From Nakamurella aerolata (GTDB lineage: Bacteria > Actinomycetota > Actinomycetes > Mycobacteriales > Nakamurellaceae): a DNA stretch of 64,000 nucleotides. A program made the translations under genes and the position numbers. Shown in pieces: positions 62,397 to 64,000 of this stretch (position 1 is the stretch's first letter; each line of letters opens with the position of its first letter). Location of the stretch: positions 124,001-188,000 of the forward strand of contig NZ_JABEND010000008.1 of the NCBI RefSeq assembly GCF_013002705.1, given 5' to 3'. The notes below the pieces were generated by a model that saw nothing but the letters and a program-made list of their open reading frames with translations, was not told the origin of the DNA and did not search any database.

Positions 62397-63389
62397 ATGA
62401 CAGAACAGGCGGATTCGCCGACACCGGAGTCGCTGGCGCCCGGCTCAGGGCTGCTGACCCCGCTGGGACTGACCGACAGCGCAGAGCAGCTGTACTCGGA
62501 AGTGTCCGCCGCCACCGCCGTCGCCAGCGCCGACCTCGCCGGACGGGACGCCGATCTCGCTGCGCTGATCCAGGTCGGCCTGCTGCGGGTCACCGACGAC
62601 GAGCGGCTGGTCGCCATCCCGATCCGGCTGGCCGTCGAACGCTGGGCCACCGAGCAGGAGCTGCGGGTGCGGCAGGCCCGGTCGGCGGCCAACCAGTTCG
62701 CCGCGCTGCAGCGCACCACCCACGGCCGGTTCCTCGAGCTGGTGCGCGGCCTCGACCAGGCGAGGGACGTCGCCGATCAGCTGCAGTACCGGGCCGAGAC
62801 CACGGTGTTGTGCTTCGACCGGGAGCCGTACTTCAGCCAGTCCCGAGGCGACATCGCACCGGCCCAGCCCGAGGTGTCGGCGCGCGGCATCAAGTACCGG
62901 GTGGTGTACCAGCAGCGGGCGCTGGACGACCCGCTGGTGATGGCAGCGGTCCGGCAGTCGCTGGAACTGGGCGAGGAGGCCCGCACCTACCCCAACGTGC
63001 CGATGCGGATGCTGATCGCCGACCACAGCCTTGCCGTCGTCGTGCTGCCGTACGGCACCGACCCCACCGACCAGGGCCCGACCGACGTGGACGCGTTGGT
63101 GGTGCACCCGTCCGCGCTGCTGGACGCGCTGGTGCGCACCTTCGAGGCCATCTGGCAGCTCGCGGTGCCGGTGGGACGGCTCACCGCCGACTCCGAGGAC
63201 GGCGACCTTCCCGAACACCGACTGTTACTGCGGCTGCTGGCCACCGGTGTCACCGACGCCTCGATCGCCAGAGAACTCGGCGTCAGCGAACGCACCGTGC
63301 ACCGCAGGGTCACCCGACTGCAGCAACTGCTGGGCGCCAACTCCCGGTTCCTGCTCGGGGTGCAGGCCGTCAAACGCGGCTGGATCTGA
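62397..63389 (+). CDS. Transcriptional regulator with TrmB-like and LuxR-like helix-turn-helix parts
   Basis: 330 residues. The N-terminal part (about 20-110) has a TrmB-like winged helix (LGLTDSAEQLYSEVSAAT then LIQVGLLRVTDD) and a coiled stretch; the middle (about 130-250) resembles the phospholipase-D-like/MIT-sensing region; the C-terminal part has a LuxR-type HTH, ATGVTDASIARELGVSERTV then HRRVTRLQQLLG. This two-HTH layout is common in Actinobacteria beside secreted peptidases or biosynthetic genes, and the next gene is a secreted peptidase. GGGGAG precedes the ATG. Confidence 0.82.
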   Translation: MTEQADSPTPESLAPGSGLLTPLGLTDSAEQLYSEVSAATAVASADLAGRDADLAALIQVGLLRVTDDERLVAIPIRLAVERWATEQELRVRQARSAANQFAALQRTTHGRFLELVRGLDQARDVADQLQYRAETTVLCFDREPYFSQSRGDIAPAQPEVSARGIKYRVVYQQRALDDPLVMAAVRQSLELGEEARTYPNVPMRMLIADHSLAVVVLPYGTDPTDQGPTDVDALVVHPSALLDALVRTFEAIWQLAVPVGRLTADSEDGDLPEHRLLLRLLATGVTDASIARELGVSERTVHRRVTRLQQLLGANSRFLLGVQAVKRGWI

Positions 63390-63569
63390 TCGCGGTTCAG
63401 GTCAGCCGCTGAGACAACAACATCGAGTGCGGATGGATCGGCGGCGGTGTCGTATTCCTGACAATGCCGATTCGCGCCACCGAGAACTCTTGGCCGCTAG
63501 CGGGTTCGCCTGATTGCCTGTCGGGCAAGCTCGGCGTCCGCACGCCGATCCCAACACCTCGGAGGCAGC

Positions 63570-64000
63570 ATGAGACTACCCACTACCCGCACCCCGGCGG
63601 CCGCCCGCCCAGCCAATGGTTCCCGGTCCGGAAGACACGGACGGCGCGGACGAATCGCCACTCTTGCCCTGGTTCCCGCCGTCGCACTGCCCCTGGTGGC
63701 ACTGCCAGCCGGGCTGTTGGGCGCCAGCCCGGCAGCGGCGGCGCCGCCACCGCAGGCCAGGACCAACACCGCCGGGCAGGCCCCCGACGTCGGCAAGTTG
63801 GCCGGCAAGCTGGCCAGGCAGAAGCTGACCTGGGAGACCTGCGACTTCGGCAGCGCCGCCCTCAACGAGCGCTTCAACCAGCCGAACGTCAAGTGCGCCA
63901 CCGTGACCGTGCCGCGGGACTGGCATAACCCCAAGGACGGCAACACCTTTTCCGTCCGCATCTCGCAGGCCCACAACATCGATGTGAAGAACCCGCGCTA
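63570..64000 (+). CDS. Secreted tripeptidyl aminopeptidase-like hydrolase (3' end outside window)
   Basis: First 143 residues visible. A basic start (RSGRHGRRGR), a signal-peptide core (IATLALVPAVALPLVALPAG) and cut site near ASPAAAAPP, then LTWETCDFGSAALNERF and VKCATVTVPRDWHNPKDG, the Cys-paired opening of the TAP/SlpD alpha/beta hydrolase family, which removes N-terminal tripeptides outside the cell. GGAGG is 4 nt before the ATG at 63570. It follows the two-HTH regulator by 180 bp, which may control it. The catalytic Ser lies beyond the window. Confidence 0.8.
   Translation, partial: MRLPTTRTPAAARPANGSRSGRHGRRGRIATLALVPAVALPLVALPAGLLGASPAAAAPPPQARTNTAGQAPDVGKLAGKLARQKLTWETCDFGSAALNERFNQPNVKCATVTVPRDWHNPKDGNTFSVRISQAHNIDVKNPR

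Overview
The window is 64 kb of chromosome from a high-GC Gram-positive actinobacterium. Support comes from very GC-rich codon use, many GTG/TTG starts, leaderless promoters of the TANNNT type, an IdeR/DtxR iron box, an F420-type reductase fold, a myo-inositol-phosphate synthase, and a gene order that echoes M. tuberculosis Rv0041-Rv0058 (leuS ... DUF5318, ino1, GT87 membrane protein ... rpsF-ssb-rpsR-rplI ... dnaB). The genus cannot be fixed from the sequence alone. No tRNA, rRNA, CRISPR array, transposase or phage gene was seen.

Layout. 0-7 kb: small regulator/transporter modules (MarR with a divergent NAD(P)-binding protein, TetR with a frameshifted DHA2-type MFS exporter, an asparagine-type permease, and an operon of DHFR-like protein, VOC protein and ECF sigma factor). 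7-10.7 kb: leuS behind a short leader peptide with three consecutive Leu codons and an intrinsic terminator, i.e. a probable attenuator. 10.8-14.4 kb: glycine betaine/proline-type ABC importer. 14.8-27 kb: FAD oxidoreductase, nitrilase-family hydrolase, EamA exporter, TetR/hydrolase pair, a large lipoprotein, F420-type reductase, ABC-F ATPase, ion transporter and a small membrane protein.

26.7-46.5 kb: the conserved replication/ribosome neighbourhood, interrupted by a sortase with its adjacent repeat-stalk surface protein and by an IdeR-boxed siderophore ABC uptake system. The canonical penicillin-binding protein gene (ponA1) is not between DUF5318 and the GT87 gene. Between rplI and dnaB lie a zinc-ribbon thioredoxin, a DUF1634/TauE pair in which TauE looks 5'-truncated, and a Tyr/Gln/Gly-repeat membrane protein.

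46.9-59.9 kb: a carbohydrate-use locus: secreted DUF4185-type protein, GH4 glycosidase, DeoR repressor, and a divergent PfkB kinase, ABC sugar importer and secreted PIG-L deacetylase with accessory domains. It may scavenge a complex, possibly arabinan-containing or N-acetylated glycan. 60-64 kb: two P-loop proteins, a two-wHTH regulator and the start of a secreted TAP-like peptidase.

Recurring themes: (i) a dispersed palindromic repeat built from a 19-bp unit, in three intergenic copies; (ii) in-frame tandem repeats and Ser/Gly/Ala tracts inserted in unrelated proteins; (iii) leaderless starts with TANNNT placed 6-7 nt upstream of the start codon, often embedded in an operator.
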